Source of the DNA: Chloroflexota bacterium
GTDB taxonomy: Bacteria; Chloroflexota; Limnocylindria; Limnocylindrales; CSP1-4
Assembly: GCA_003169735.1 (NCBI GenBank)
Contig: PNAP01000098.1
Span: forward strand, 1 to 64,000
Direction of reading: 5' to 3'
Length of the DNA stretch: 64,000 nt
Numbering within the stretch: position 1 is the first letter of the stretch; each line of letters opens with the position of its first letter. Under the pieces are notes generated by a model. The model did no database searches and was not told the origin of the DNA. It was given only the letters and a program-made list of their open reading frames with translations. Shown one piece after another: positions 40,292-50,376 of this stretch. The position numbers were made by a program, and so were the translations under genes.

Positions 40292-40846
40292 CGATCGCTC
40301 CAGCGACGCGCGCGTAGCGGGCGTGCTCGGGGCGAGGCCGCGCGACGGCCTGACCAGCGGCGCATCGATGAGCCGACCCTCGGGCGGCGTGGCGGCCGTT
40401 CTGGGCGCGGCCGGACCCGGCCCGACGGGGATGGCGACCATCCGGCGCAGGGCTCGTTCCCGGAGAGGCGCCGGACGTCGCGCCGCGGACGACAGATGCA
40501 TCGGCCGGCGCTCGGGTCGCTCCTCGTCATCGAGTGGCTCCGCCCCAGGCGCCGCGACGACCGCGGTGACCGTGGCGGCCGAACGTGGCGCGACACCCGG
40601 GTGCGTGGCGAACAGCCCGAACTCGGCCTCCTCGTCGGCCGCGAGCGGTGCCTGCCAGCACGCTCTGACCTCATCGCCGAGGAGCGGCAGGCGTGCCTTG
40701 TCGAGGGCGCAGAAACCGAGCCGGCCGGCCACGGATCTACGGAACTGGCGACACGTCGAGCAACTGACGGCGGACCGCGAACAGACCCAGCAGCGGGAGG
40801 ACTCCGCCTGGGGCGTGCCGCATTGCGGGCATCGCCACGTCGCCAT
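40241..40846 (-). CDS. Zinc-ribbon protein with eight N-terminal cysteines
   Basis: MATWRCPQCGTPQAESSRCWVCSRSAVSCSTCRQFRRSVAGRLGFCALDKARLPLLGDEVRACW. Confidence 0.75.
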   Translation of the reverse strand: MATWRCPQCGTPQAESSRCWVCSRSAVSCSTCRQFRRSVAGRLGFCALDKARLPLLGDEVRACWQAPLAADEEAEFGLFATHPGVAPRSAATVTAVVAAPGAEPLDDEERPERRPMHLSSAARRPAPLRERALRRMVAIPVGPGPAAPRTAATPPEGRLIDAPLVRPSRGLAPSTPATRASLERSSLEREFAELPEDRPVG

Positions 40847-40855
40847 TCGTCAACG

Positions 40856-40861
40856 AGTGTA
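40856..40861 (-). promoter_or_regulatory. -10 element TACACT, 9 nt upstream of ATG
   Basis: Minus strand TACACT-CGTTGACGA-ATG. Confidence 0.45.
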
Positions 40862-40929
40862 GCTGCCATCGCTGCGGTGCGCGCACGGATCTCGCGTTCG
40901 TTGGCGCGGATGTTCGATTCGTCGGCACC

Positions 40930-42816
40930 CTAACAGGCCGTCGCTGGATCCTCGACGGTGAGATCGACCGGCGAGCCGACCGGTACGACCTGGGCGGGCG
41001 CGGGCGACTGCGCGACGACGATCCAGCCGTCATCCCACGCAAGTCCGTCGGTCGGGTTCGTAGTGACCTTGCCGACGATCAGGTCGATGGCCTGGATCTG
41101 GCCATCGGTCGTCGAATAGTCCTGGCACGACGCGGTGTAGTTGCCGACGGTGGCCGTCTGGACGGCCGTCGGCGACGGACTCGGGCTTGGCGACGGGCTG
41201 GGGCTCGGGGTCGGGCTCGGGGTCGGCGACGGGCTCGGTGTCGGGCTCGGCGTCGGGCTCGGCGTTGGCGTGGGGCTCGGCGTCGGGCTCGGCGTCGGCG
41301 TCGGGCTCGGTGTCGGGCTGGGCGACGGTGATGGGCTCGGGCTCGGTGATGGGCTCGGGCTGGGCGTCAGCGACGCGGTCGGCTCCGGGCCGAGTGAGAG
41401 CGTGTAGTCGATGACCGTGCCCTTGGCGACGGCGATGCCGGCATGCGGATCGGTGCTCACCACGAGATCGACCGGCACGACCGGATCGAACGCCTGGAGG
41501 CGCGTACCCGGTTGGAGTTGCAGGGCGATGAGCTGCTCCACGAGCTGCGCCTCGGTGGCGTTGGTGAAGTCGGGGATGACCACGGTCGGGCTCGGCGTGG
41601 CTACGACGATGGTGACGGTGCTGCCGACGTTGACCAGCGTCAGCGCCACCGGATCCTGGGAGAGGACGGTGTCCGGGGCGGCCTCATCGGTCGTCTCGAA
41701 AGTGACCGCGATGACCAATTGCGCCGCCGTGGCCTCGGTCTGCGCAGCGGACTGGCTGAGTCCGACCAGGTTGGGGACCTGCACGATCTGCGCCGTGGGG
41801 CTTGGAGTGGGGGCCCCGTGGCCGCCGCCCAGCAGCAGGAACAGCAGGACGCCGGCGGCGATCAGCACGAGCAGCCCGAGGATGGCGGCGATCCAACCCC
41901 AGCGACCGGACGAGCCTTCGTCCGGGCCATCGGAGGGCTCATCGGGCGGCGGTCCGTAGACGACGCCAGCCGAGGGCGGTGGGGCGCCGGCTCCGGCGTT
42001 CACGAGGAATCGTTCGAGCTCGGCTGAGAGCTGTGCCGCCGTCGGACGTGCCGCCGGATCGGGCTGGAGTGCCCACCGGCAGATGTTGTCGAGTTCGGGC
42101 GGGATGCCAGGCACGACCGCGGCCGGCGAGGGGATGGCGCCCGACAGGCGAGCGACGGCGACGGCCGCGGCCGAGTCGCCGCTCCAGGCACGCCGGCCGG
42201 TGAGCATCTCGAAGAGGACGAGCCCCAACGAGTAGATATCCGAGGCCGGCGAGACCGGCTCACCGCGCGCCTGCTCCGGACTGAAGTAGTGGACGCTGCC
42301 CATGGTCATGCCGGGCATCGTCAGCTGCGCCTCGGAGAAGGCCTGGGCGATGCCGAAGTCGCCGACCTTGACGCGGCCGCCGCTCGTCAGCAGGACATTG
42401 GACGGTTTGATGTCGCGATGGACGATGCCGCGCGCGTGGGCCGCGGCGAGGGCATCAGCGATCTGCTGGGCGACCTTCGCGGCGGCGATCGGCGGCAGCG
42501 GCCCCTGGTCGCGCAGCACCTGGGCCAGGTCACCGCCCGTGACCAGCTCCATGACGATGAACGGGCCGACCTCGTCCATGCCGAAGTCGAAGACGTTGAC
42601 GATGTTGGGGTGGCTCAGCGCTGCGGCCGACATCGCCTCCTGGCGGAAGCGAGCCACGAATGCGGCGTCGGTGCCGTATTCGGCGCGCAGGACCTTGACC
42701 GCCACGTCGCGGTTCAGCTGCCCGTCCTGGGCGCGATAGATGGTGGCCATACCGCCCTGGCCGAGCAACTCGACCAGCCGGTAGCGCCCACCCAGCACGC
42801 GTCCGACTTCCGCCAC
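40930..42816 (-). CDS. PknB-like Ser/Thr protein kinase with PASTA domains
   Basis: [73 protein letters not shown] (PASTA). Confidence 0.93.
   Translation of the reverse strand: MAEVGRVLGGRYRLVELLGQGGMATIYRAQDGQLNRDVAVKVLRAEYGTDAAFVARFRQEAMSAAALSHPNIVNVFDFGMDEVGPFIVMELVTGGDLAQVLRDQGPLPPIAAAKVAQQIADALAAAHARGIVHRDIKPSNVLLTSGGRVKVGDFGIAQAFSEAQLTMPGMTMGSVHYFSPEQARGEPVSPASDIYSLGLVLFEMLTGRRAWSGDSAAAVAVARLSGAIPSPAAVVPGIPPELDNICRWALQPDPAARPTAAQLSAELERFLVNAGAGAPPPSAGVVYGPPPDEPSDGPDEGSSGRWGWIAAILGLLVLIAAGVLLFLLLGGGHGAPTPSPTAQIVQVPNLVGLSQSAAQTEATAAQLVIAVTFETTDEAAPDTVLSQDPVALTLVNVGSTVTIVVATPSPTVVIPDFTNATEAQLVEQLIALQLQPGTRLQAFDPVVPVDLVVSTDPHAGIAVAKGTVIDYTLSLGPEPTASLTPSPSPSPSPSPSPSPSPTPSPTPTPSPTPSPTPTPSPTPSPTPSPSPTPSPTPSPSPSPSPSPSPTAVQTATVGNYTASCQDYSTTDGQIQAIDLIVGKVTTNPTDGLAWDDGWIVVAQSPAPAQVVPVGSPVDLTVEDPATAC
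41163..41375 (-). repeat. Low-complexity repeat encoding (S/T)P linker within the kinase
   Basis: ggcgtcgggctc-type hexamer/dodecamer array; protein [24 protein letters not shown]... Confidence 0.95.
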
Positions 42817-42857
42817 GTCTCCTGCCTTTCCGACCGGCTTTCAGGCCGGCGTGTGCG

Positions 42858-43736
42858 TCACCCGAGGTCCAGCGTCGCGAGGTAGCGGCGGAACTCGGGA
42901 CCGAGTTCCGGACGCTCCATCGCCAGCTCGACCGAGGCCTTGAGCCAACCCATCGTCGTCCCGGCGTCAAATCGACGCCCTTGAAAGGCGTAAGCGTAAA
43001 CGTCCTGCTCGGCCATCAGCGCCTCGATGGCGTCGGTCAGCTGGATCTCGCCGCCGGCGCCACGCGGTGTCTGCTCGAGTTTCTCGAAGATCTTGGGCGT
43101 CAGCACGTAGCGGCCGATGATGGCGAGGTTGCTCGGAGCGTGGGCCGGATCGGGCTTCTCGACCAGACCGCGGACCTTGGTCAGCCGCGCGTCGCCGGTA
43201 TCGACGCTGGCATCAGGATCGATGACGCCGTAGCGGCCGGTGTCCTCGTGTGGGACCTCCATCACGGCCACGACGCTCGAGTGGGTCTCGGCATAGACAT
43301 CCATCAGCTGCGCGATGCACGAGCGCTCCGAGACGACCACATCGTCCGAGAGGATGACCGCGAACGGCTCGTGGCCGACGATGTCCTTGGCCATCAGCAC
43401 GGCATGGCCGAGCCCGAGCTGCTCTTTCTGGCGGACGTAGCAGATCTCGGCCATGTCACCGATCTGGCGCACCTGGCGAAGCATCTCGATGTCGCCCTTC
43501 GCCTCGAGCAGGTGTTCCAGCTCGTACGAGTGGTCGAAGTGATCCTCGATGGCCCGCTTCTGGCTGCTGGTGACGATGATGACCTGCTCGATGCCCGCCG
43601 CGACCGCCTCTTCCACTGCGTACTGGATGATCGGCTTGTCGACCAGCGGCAGCATCTCCTTTGGCTGCGCCTTGGTCGCGGGCAGGAACCGGGTACCCCA
43701 TCCGGCGGCGGGGAAGACCGCTTTGCGGACGCGCAA
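42858..43736 (-). CDS. galU: UTP-glucose-1-phosphate uridylyltransferase
   Basis: VRKAVFPAAGWGTRFLPATKAQPKEMLPLVDKPIIQYAVEEAVAAGIEQVIIVTS; TTG start. Confidence 0.95.
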   Translation of the reverse strand: MRVRKAVFPAAGWGTRFLPATKAQPKEMLPLVDKPIIQYAVEEAVAAGIEQVIIVTSSQKRAIEDHFDHSYELEHLLEAKGDIEMLRQVRQIGDMAEICYVRQKEQLGLGHAVLMAKDIVGHEPFAVILSDDVVVSERSCIAQLMDVYAETHSSVVAVMEVPHEDTGRYGVIDPDASVDTGDARLTKVRGLVEKPDPAHAPSNLAIIGRYVLTPKIFEKLEQTPRGAGGEIQLTDAIEALMAEQDVYAYAFQGRRFDAGTTMGWLKASVELAMERPELGPEFRRYLATLDLG

Positions 43737-43880
43737 TCGAACCTCGCGGACGTCTCTGGGTTGACGGGGGCTGAGTATACGTTCGGCTTTGGGTGTCTCG
43801 GTCGGCAGATACCTCGTGCAATATCTACGACGAGTCGCGGCCCGTCCTTGGAACGTCGCGCCACGCGGCCATGCGCCCGC

Positions 43881-44804
43881 TCAGACGGGCTGCGCGGGCG
43901 CCTCGATCGGTAGGGCGGGGGCGCGCACCGGGAACTGCAGGAGGATGCCGGCGGCGATGACAGCCGCGCCCCCGACCAGTTGGAGCGGCGCCGGCTGTTC
44001 GGCGAGGAAGAGGCCGGCGATGACCACCCCGACGACCGGCTCGGCCATCATCAGGATCGAGGTGCGCCCGGGCCCGATGCGCCGCGTCCCGACGAGCAGC
44101 GCCACGGTCGGCACCGCCGCGCCGACGATGGAGGTCATGAAGATCCACGGCCAGGTCGCCGCGTCGCTGAACGGGATGACGGCGCCCGGCAACTGGCCGG
44201 TGCCCAGCACGAGCGCGGCGAAGACCGCGCCGCCGATGAGCATCACGATGGCCGTCGAGAGCACCGACGGCACCGACGAGAAGCCGCGCCCGGCGACGAG
44301 CAGGAAGATGGCCTGACCGACGGCTGCGGTGAGCGCCAGCCCGACCGCGAGGGCATCGACCTTGATGCCGCCATCGCTCAGTAGCGGAGCGAGGACGACC
44401 AGGGCCAGTCCGGCCGACGCCAGGATCAGCGATGCGCCCTTCTGGCGGTCGATCGGCTCGCCGTAGGTGCGAGTGGCGCCGAGCGTGGTGAGCGCCGGGT
44501 ACGTGTAAAACGTGATGAGCGTCAGCGCCACGGTCGAACGTTCCAGCGCCGTGAACATGGCCAGGTTGATGACGGCTCCGAGGAGGCCCGCCGCCAGGAG
44601 CGCCAGGCGCTCGTTGCGAGGCACGCCGTCGCTGGCCGGCCAGCGGGCGCGGCCCGTCGCCATGAGGCCGGCGAAGACCACCATCACCACGACCCCACCG
44701 AGGAGTGAACGCCACAGCACGTACGGCAGTGCCGTCACGTCCAGAGCGCCGAGACGTCGAGCACTCAGGCTGAGCGTCCCGAATCCCACCGCGGCGATGA
44801 GCAC
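43881..44804 (-). CDS. EamA/DMT-family transporter
   Basis: About 10 hydrophobic segments; two EamA repeats (ALERSTVALTLITFYTYPALTTLGA, RRIGPGRTSILMMAEPVVGVVIAGLFLAEQ). Confidence 0.85.
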   Translation of the reverse strand: MLIAAVGFGTLSLSARRLGALDVTALPYVLWRSLLGGVVVMVVFAGLMATGRARWPASDGVPRNERLALLAAGLLGAVINLAMFTALERSTVALTLITFYTYPALTTLGATRTYGEPIDRQKGASLILASAGLALVVLAPLLSDGGIKVDALAVGLALTAAVGQAIFLLVAGRGFSSVPSVLSTAIVMLIGGAVFAALVLGTGQLPGAVIPFSDAATWPWIFMTSIVGAAVPTVALLVGTRRIGPGRTSILMMAEPVVGVVIAGLFLAEQPAPLQLVGGAAVIAAGILLQFPVRAPALPIEAPAQPV

Positions 44805-44833
44805 GACGACCGTGCCCAGAAGGCGTTCGCGAT

Positions 44834-45895
44834 TCAGTGTTGCGGCCCGGCCTCCGCCGGCTCGTGACGCGCGGCGCGCAGCACGATGCCCGTGAAGGGC
44901 ACGCGAATCTCGCGGAAGACCTCGATGGAGACGAGGAAGCCGGCGAAGATCAGGACCACGCCGATGAGCTTGCCGAGTTGGAAGTATGTCGTGTCGCCGA
45001 GGCCGGCAAGCGAGTCTGCCCCGCTGATCACGAAGGCTCCGATCGCGATGAGCAGTGTCGCCGGGACTCGGCTGTTGAGCTCCCCGCGGACGAGCGCCCG
45101 CAGCGCTCCGGGCACCGACACGACGAAGTTGACCGGGACGGCGATGAGACCGAGGACGATGTTGAACAGGAACTGATCGCCCTGCTGGCCGGCCTCAAGG
45201 GAGTACCCCAGCGGGCGGCGCTTGGGCATGAAGACGTACGTCGAGAACAGGGCGCCGAGGATGAGCGCGAACCCACCCGAGACGTTCATGAAGGTCGACA
45301 GCATCCGCAGGCTCGAGGGGAACGAGGCGGGCAGCGGCACCTTGGTCCGCGGATCCAGCACCACACCGGCCGGCGCGAACGACGCCGTCACGATCAGGAC
45401 GACGCCGACGATCGTCGCGGCAACGACGACCAGCCCGGCCAGTCGCGCCCATCGTCCGTTCTGGAAGTACGTCTCGACGCCCGCGACCAGCGCCAACGCC
45501 ACGCCAAGCAGCGCGTAGATCAGCGGAGCAGCGCCGAGCGTGGCTCCATCTGGGAACTTGCTCGAGGCAGCCATCGTGATCATGCCGGCGGCGACGACGC
45601 ACAGCGCGTAGCCGTAGCCGAAGCGTGTTCGCGCGAGGAGGAAGACCGTTCCGAGGCCGAGCCAACCGGCCGCCAGGACCCCGCCCGACAGATACCAGAC
45701 GCGCACCAGCCCGTCGCTCCATCCACCCGAGGCGGCGACCGCCTCGGTCGCCGACGCGATGGCGAAGAACGCCATCCCGATGGCCCAGATCAACTGGTAC
45801 GTGCGACGACGCTGCAGCCACTGGTCGACGAGCGCCACCGCGAAGATCGCGGCGAGGATCGCCGTCGTCGCGGGGATGAGCGCGGCAAGGTTCAT
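44834..45895 (-). CDS. Polytopic membrane protein of unknown function
   Basis: MNLAALIPATTAILAAIFAVALVDQWLQRRRTYQLIWAIGMAFFAIAS...; multiple TM segments. Confidence 0.75.
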   Translation of the reverse strand: MNLAALIPATTAILAAIFAVALVDQWLQRRRTYQLIWAIGMAFFAIASATEAVAASGGWSDGLVRVWYLSGGVLAAGWLGLGTVFLLARTRFGYGYALCVVAAGMITMAASSKFPDGATLGAAPLIYALLGVALALVAGVETYFQNGRWARLAGLVVVAATIVGVVLIVTASFAPAGVVLDPRTKVPLPASFPSSLRMLSTFMNVSGGFALILGALFSTYVFMPKRRPLGYSLEAGQQGDQFLFNIVLGLIAVPVNFVVSVPGALRALVRGELNSRVPATLLIAIGAFVISGADSLAGLGDTTYFQLGKLIGVVLIFAGFLVSIEVFREIRVPFTGIVLRAARHEPAEAGPQH

Positions 45896-45914
45896 GGAAG
45901 CGATCAGGACGCGG

Positions 45915-46292
45915 TCAGGCGGGAACGAGTTCGTGGGCCTGCGGATGCAGGCCGTCGCAGACACCCCACCGCACGTCATCCCCGGGGATGGGGATCGGTC
46001 GCATCAGCTCGCGCACGTCGGAGAGCCGGCAGAAGAAGAAGCCGCGTTCCCGCGCCCACGTGCGGAAGTGGGTCGGATCAGCGTGGAACTCGTGCGGGCC
46101 GGGGTTGAAGGCCGCGCCGACCGCCCAGCTGGGTGGCGCCTCTGGCGGGACGATGTCCATGATCGATACGCGGAACGGCGTTCCGTCGATGTGCTCGCCG
46201 CAGCCTGCGCAGCGCTGGGCGTCGTTGTCCTCGAAGACGGTCGGGATGCGGATGCCCATGATCTCGCCGCCGCGGAAGCGCATCTCCGTCAC
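45915..46292 (-). CDS. Hypothetical protein with CxxC
   Basis: VTEMRFRGGEIMGIRIPTVFEDNDAQRCAGCGEHIDGTPFRVSIMDIV; GTG start preceded by TACAAT-N6. Confidence 0.65.
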   Translation of the reverse strand: MTEMRFRGGEIMGIRIPTVFEDNDAQRCAGCGEHIDGTPFRVSIMDIVPPEAPPSWAVGAAFNPGPHEFHADPTHFRTWARERGFFFCRLSDVRELMRPIPIPGDDVRWGVCDGLHPQAHELVPA

Positions 46293-46298
46293 AGCGCG

Positions 46299-46304
46299 AT
46301 TGTA
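46299..46304 (-). promoter_or_regulatory. -10 element TACAAT, 6 nt upstream of GTG (leaderless)
   Basis: Minus strand TACAAT-CGCGCT-GTG. Confidence 0.55.
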
Positions 46305-46358
46305 GCCGCGGTCGGTCGGCGGCCGCCACCGGTCGCCCATGGCACGATAGCCAGGCCG

Positions 46359-46643
46359 ATGACCGAGATCAGCCCCGCTTCGTCGATGACGCTCGAGCCC
46401 GGCGACCACACCATCGCCGTCCGCCACGGCGGCCGGGACCGACCCTACGTGCTGCACGTTCCGTCGGTGCCGCTCCGACGGCCGGCCGTGCTCGTGCTGG
46501 AACTCCACGGGCGTGGCATCGATCCCGTTCGCTTCGACCGATGGACCGGCTTCTCAGCCCTGGGCGACGAAGTCGGTTTCGCCGTCGCGATGCCGGCGGC
46601 CATCGACGAGATTCGTCGGGTGACCCTCGCAGCGCAACCATGA
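46359..46643 (+). pseudogene. Truncated PHB-depolymerase/LpqC-like alpha/beta hydrolase (N-terminal part only)
   Basis: YVLHVPSVPLRRPAVLVLELHGRGIDPVRFDRWTGFSALGDEVGFAVAMPAAIDEI then early stop; no catalytic GxSxG present. Confidence 0.55.
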
Positions 46644-46653
46644 ACTAGGGCCG

Positions 46654-47787
46654 ATGAACCTGCGACGCGGCGTACTCCTTGGAGTGGCCGCCGCCATCCT
46701 GTACTGGGCGGTGGGGCCGGGCTATCGCGACGCCGATTCGCACTTCCTGTTCGCCCAGGCGTTCGTCGACGGACGCCTCTACCTGACGCAGTCCTACCCG
46801 ACGCTGGAGCTCGTGCCACGACCTGGTGGCGGCTGGTTCTCACCGTTCCCGCCGCTCGTCAGCATCGTGATGGTGCCGTTCGCCGCCGTCGGTTTCGCGG
46901 TCACCGAGAACGAGGTCGCGGCCGCGTTCGGCGGTCTCTCGGTGACGTTGGTGTGGCTGCTGCTCGGCCGGCTCGAGGTCGAGGATCGGGCGCGGCTGGC
47001 ACTCACCGCGGCCTGGGCTTTCGGCTCGGAGGTGCTGTGGGTGGCCGGGGATGGCGGCCCGTGGCAATCGCTCCAGATCTGTGGCGCGGCGTTGCTGCTG
47101 GTCGCCTTGACACTCGGTGTCTCCCGACCGCGCGCGCCGTTCGCCGCCGGTCTGTCTCTCGGTCTGGCGGCCGCAGCGCGCCTGCCCATCGGCCTGGCGC
47201 TGCCGATGCTGCTGTACCTCTACCGGCGTGGCGGCTGGCGCTGGGTGCTGGCGGGCGTGGCCATCCCGGCCGTGGTGGTAGCTGCCTACAACGTGGCCCG
47301 TTTCGGCGATCCGCTCCAGTTCGGCTACGGCCTGATCACCAACGTGAACGGCGTCAGCGTGCTGACCGAATCGTGGTATCCGCACGGCATCGAATCGATC
47401 GACTATCTGGGGCTCGGCCTCTACACGATGTTGTTCCATGGACCGGATCTGCTGGGCAGCTTTCCGTGGATCGCGCCCGGCATCGCCGGGGTCTCCATCT
47501 TCCTGACCATGCCGGTGCTCTGGTTCCTGGCCGAGGCTCGTGGACGGTTGGCCTTCGTCGCCGGCGTGACGACGGTCGTGGTGATGGTCCCCGACCTCAT
47601 CCATGGCAACCCCGGCGTCGCCGAGGTCGGCTACCGCTTCATCGTCGATGCCCTGCCCCTCGCCTGGCTGATGCTCGGGCTGGCCTTCCGAGACGGCCTC
47701 TCGCGCTCCGCCACGATCGCGCTGGCCGTCGGCGGCGTCCTGAACGTCTACTTTGCGGCGGTCGAGTGGCTCGGCTTCAACGGTTGA
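46654..47787 (+). CDS. Polytopic membrane protein, glycosyltransferase (PMT/GT39)-like
   Basis: GYRDADSHFLFAQAFVDGRLYL near N-term, multiple TMs, YNVARFGDPLQFGY. Confidence 0.65.
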   Translation: MNLRRGVLLGVAAAILYWAVGPGYRDADSHFLFAQAFVDGRLYLTQSYPTLELVPRPGGGWFSPFPPLVSIVMVPFAAVGFAVTENEVAAAFGGLSVTLVWLLLGRLEVEDRARLALTAAWAFGSEVLWVAGDGGPWQSLQICGAALLLVALTLGVSRPRAPFAAGLSLGLAAAARLPIGLALPMLLYLYRRGGWRWVLAGVAIPAVVVAAYNVARFGDPLQFGYGLITNVNGVSVLTESWYPHGIESIDYLGLGLYTMLFHGPDLLGSFPWIAPGIAGVSIFLTMPVLWFLAEARGRLAFVAGVTTVVVMVPDLIHGNPGVAEVGYRFIVDALPLAWLMLGLAFRDGLSRSATIALAVGGVLNVYFAAVEWLGFNG

Positions 47788-47898
47788 CGGATCGCTGACC
47801 GGAGCACCCAACCAGCGGCGTCGGAACCAGACGCGGGTGTCGAGCGTTGTGCTCGGCAGGTCGCGCCCGCCTGCCGCGCGGCAACAAGAGGAGACACC

Positions 47899-48483
47899 AT
47901 GAATGTCGCATCCGGGTCCAGAAGGTATCGGCTGCTGGCGGTTCCGTTCGCTGCGGTACTCCTGCTCATCGGCACGGGCGCCGTGAGCGCCGGAGGCTTT
48001 GCGCCGCCGCCCGACAAGGTGGTCGGCTCGCACGGCCACTACGCATTCGACGACACATCGTCGAACCCGGGGGTCCAATGCCAGTACGCCTTCAACGACG
48101 CGATCCACAAGCTCAACGCGCTCGTGGTCACGCGGCCGAAGGTGTGGTGGCCCGATCGGAATGCCGCCAACCACCACGAGCACGGTCAGGTGGGTTGGCG
48201 GGCGACACTCCAGCAGGCCGCCAGTGATTCGGGTCCATGGTCCACGGTCGCCAAGACGGGCATCCAGAAGGGCATCGCGTATGAGGGCACCCGGGCACCC
48301 TTCACCAACAAGACCATCGCCGTCCCGACGGCGGCGTCCACGGCCAGCTTCCGGGTCATCATCACGATGTTCTGGTACCACCCGGATGGCTCGACGATGG
48401 GCAGCGTCAAGCACTGGCCGTACTACTACGAGCTCGCCGCTCTCGGCTCACCGGATGTCGGTAGCTGCCCCGACACCTTCTAG
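47899..48483 (+). CDS. Secreted hypothetical protein
   Basis: RBS gaggag, signal peptide LLAVPFAAVLLLIGTGAVSAG. Confidence 0.75.
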   Translation: MNVASGSRRYRLLAVPFAAVLLLIGTGAVSAGGFAPPPDKVVGSHGHYAFDDTSSNPGVQCQYAFNDAIHKLNALVVTRPKVWWPDRNAANHHEHGQVGWRATLQQAASDSGPWSTVAKTGIQKGIAYEGTRAPFTNKTIAVPTAASTASFRVIITMFWYHPDGSTMGSVKHWPYYYELAALGSPDVGSCPDTF

Positions 48484-48587
48484 CGAAAGGCCGACTGTGG
48501 CGTCCTGATGACGCTTCGCACAGGGTCGACCGCTAGGGCACGGTCACGCGGCGGGCCAGTGTGTCGCCCAGAGCCACCGGTCAGTGG

Positions 48588-49952
48588 TCAGGACGGCAGC
48601 AGCGTGACCACGATGAGGGCGATGGCCGCCCCGGCCATGACCACCGTGGTGGCCCAGCCAAGGACGTTCAGCCACCGGCCGTTGGTCCGCTCGCCCATCA
48701 CCTGGCGATCGCTGGACACGCGCATCACCAGGATCAGCACGGGCGCTGCCAGAAGCCCGTTGAGGATGGCCGTGGCGACCAGGGCCTGGATGGGATCGAT
48801 GCCCAGGAAGTTGATGGCGATGCCGACCAGCGAGGCGACCACGATCACCCCGTAGAAGCGCCTGGCATTCAGCGGCGTGGCGTCAAGACTCCCCTTCCAG
48901 CCGAAGGCATCGGCGACGCCGTAGGCCGCCGACGCGGTGAGGATGGGAACGGCCAGGATGCCGGCGCCGATGAGACCGATCGCCAGGAGCAGGGCGGAGG
49001 CGTCACCCGCGACCGGGCGAAGCGCCTGCGCCGCGTCGGTCGCCGACTGGATGTCGGTCTTGCCGCTGACGAACAAGGTGGCGCCCGTGGCCAGGATGAT
49101 GAAGTAGGCGACCATCTCCGAGAAGGCCATGCCCGCCACGGTGTCCCACAGCGCGAAGCGCAGTTCGGTCTTGCTGGCCCCTTGGCGCTGCCAGAGGCGT
49201 CGCCTGCCCATGCTCTTCTGGTCCTCGACCTCCTGGCTCGCCTGCCAGAAGAAGAGGTACGGGGAGATGGTCGTGCCGAGGAGGGCGACCAGGATGCCGA
49301 TCGAGCCGGCATCGAGGTGGAGGCTCGGGATGAGGCTGCCGGCGATGACCGCGCCGATCTCCGGATGGGCGAAGAGAGCGGCCCCGATGTAGGCCAGCAG
49401 GGCCAGAGCGAGCCATTTGAAGATGCGCGCGATGAGCTGATAGGAGCCGAACAACTGGATCAACGCGATGGCGATCCCGACCGGGATCACGAACAGCACG
49501 GCCGGGATCGGGATGAGCATGTTCAGCGCGGCGGCGATGGCGCCGATGTCGGCACCCGCGTTGATGGTGTTGGCGATGACCATCGCGAGCACCACCGGGT
49601 AGACCACCCGCGCCGAGTAGCGATCCTTGAAGACGCTGGCCAGGCCCTTGCCGCTGACCAGGCCGATCTTGGCGCAGATGTACTGCACCGAGATCATCAT
49701 CGGCAGCATCAGAAGCGTGGTCCACAGGAACTGGTACCCGTACTTGGCGCCCGTCTGCGCGTACGTCCCGATGCCCGACGGGTCGTCGTCGGACGCGCCG
49801 GTCACGAGACCTGGACCGAGCACCATCGCGGCGCGCTTGAGCGGATCGCGCTCTTGCCGCATCGCCTTGACCTTGGGATCAGCGGGGCGCTTGGGATCGA
49901 CGCGCGGTTCTGGGCCGCCGGAGGGCGAGGCGTCGCGCGCGTGACGGGTCAT
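48588..49952 (-). CDS. NRAMP-family metal transporter
   Basis: LGPGLVTGASDDDPSGIGTYAQTGAKYGYQFLWTTLLMLPMMISVQYICAKIGLVSGKGLA. Confidence 0.9.
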   Translation of the reverse strand: MTRHARDASPSGGPEPRVDPKRPADPKVKAMRQERDPLKRAAMVLGPGLVTGASDDDPSGIGTYAQTGAKYGYQFLWTTLLMLPMMISVQYICAKIGLVSGKGLASVFKDRYSARVVYPVVLAMVIANTINAGADIGAIAAALNMLIPIPAVLFVIPVGIAIALIQLFGSYQLIARIFKWLALALLAYIGAALFAHPEIGAVIAGSLIPSLHLDAGSIGILVALLGTTISPYLFFWQASQEVEDQKSMGRRRLWQRQGASKTELRFALWDTVAGMAFSEMVAYFIILATGATLFVSGKTDIQSATDAAQALRPVAGDASALLLAIGLIGAGILAVPILTASAAYGVADAFGWKGSLDATPLNARRFYGVIVVASLVGIAINFLGIDPIQALVATAILNGLLAAPVLILVMRVSSDRQVMGERTNGRWLNVLGWATTVVMAGAAIALIVVTLLPS

Positions 49953-49964
49953 TCGCGGTACCGA

Positions 49965-50171
49965 CTAGAAGCGCCGCTGGCTGTCCCCTTGGCGCTCGAT
50001 GTCCCACGGGGAGTCGCCGGGGATCTCGTCGATCCCGGTGCCATGCCGCTGCGGGCCGTCATCCATCTCCGGCACGCCGCTCTCGGTGACTTCGCCGTCA
50101 ACGCTCGGCGTCATCGCTCCGGTCCCTGGGTCAGCGTCGTCGGGTAGCTGATCGAGCCTGGGCTCATCCAT
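49965..50171 (-). CDS. Small acidic hypothetical protein upstream of the NRAMP gene
   Basis: RBS ggaggtt before ATG; 68 aa MDEPRLDQLPDDADPGTG...; 12-bp gap to the NRAMP gene. Confidence 0.55.
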   Translation of the reverse strand: MDEPRLDQLPDDADPGTGAMTPSVDGEVTESGVPEMDDGPQRHGTGIDEIPGDSPWDIERQGDSQRRF

Positions 50172-50339
50172 GGCGGGAACCTCCGGTGATGCGCAAGGGC
50201 CGCTTCGGCGGTCCGCCTATCCTACGTGCCATCCGGTTGCGAGGCGGCCGCGAAGGTGGCGGCCTCGCCCGACCCCGATGAAATGAGGGCATCAGCTTCG
50301 TGTCAGGCCGATGACGAAGATCTCGACGCCGTACGGGAC

Positions 50340-50369
50340 TTGATATGTACGGCCATGTCCGTGTAAAAT
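50340..50369 (+). promoter_or_regulatory. Sigma70-like promoter TTGATA-N18-TAAAAT, leaderless
   Basis: TAAAAT ends 7 nt before ATG 50377. Confidence 0.65.
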
Positions 50370-50376
50370 AGCCCGA

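Noticed and set aside
41163-41375. Regularly spaced repeats considered as a CRISPR array
   Set aside because: In-frame coding repeat (Ser/Thr-Pro linker) without unique spacers
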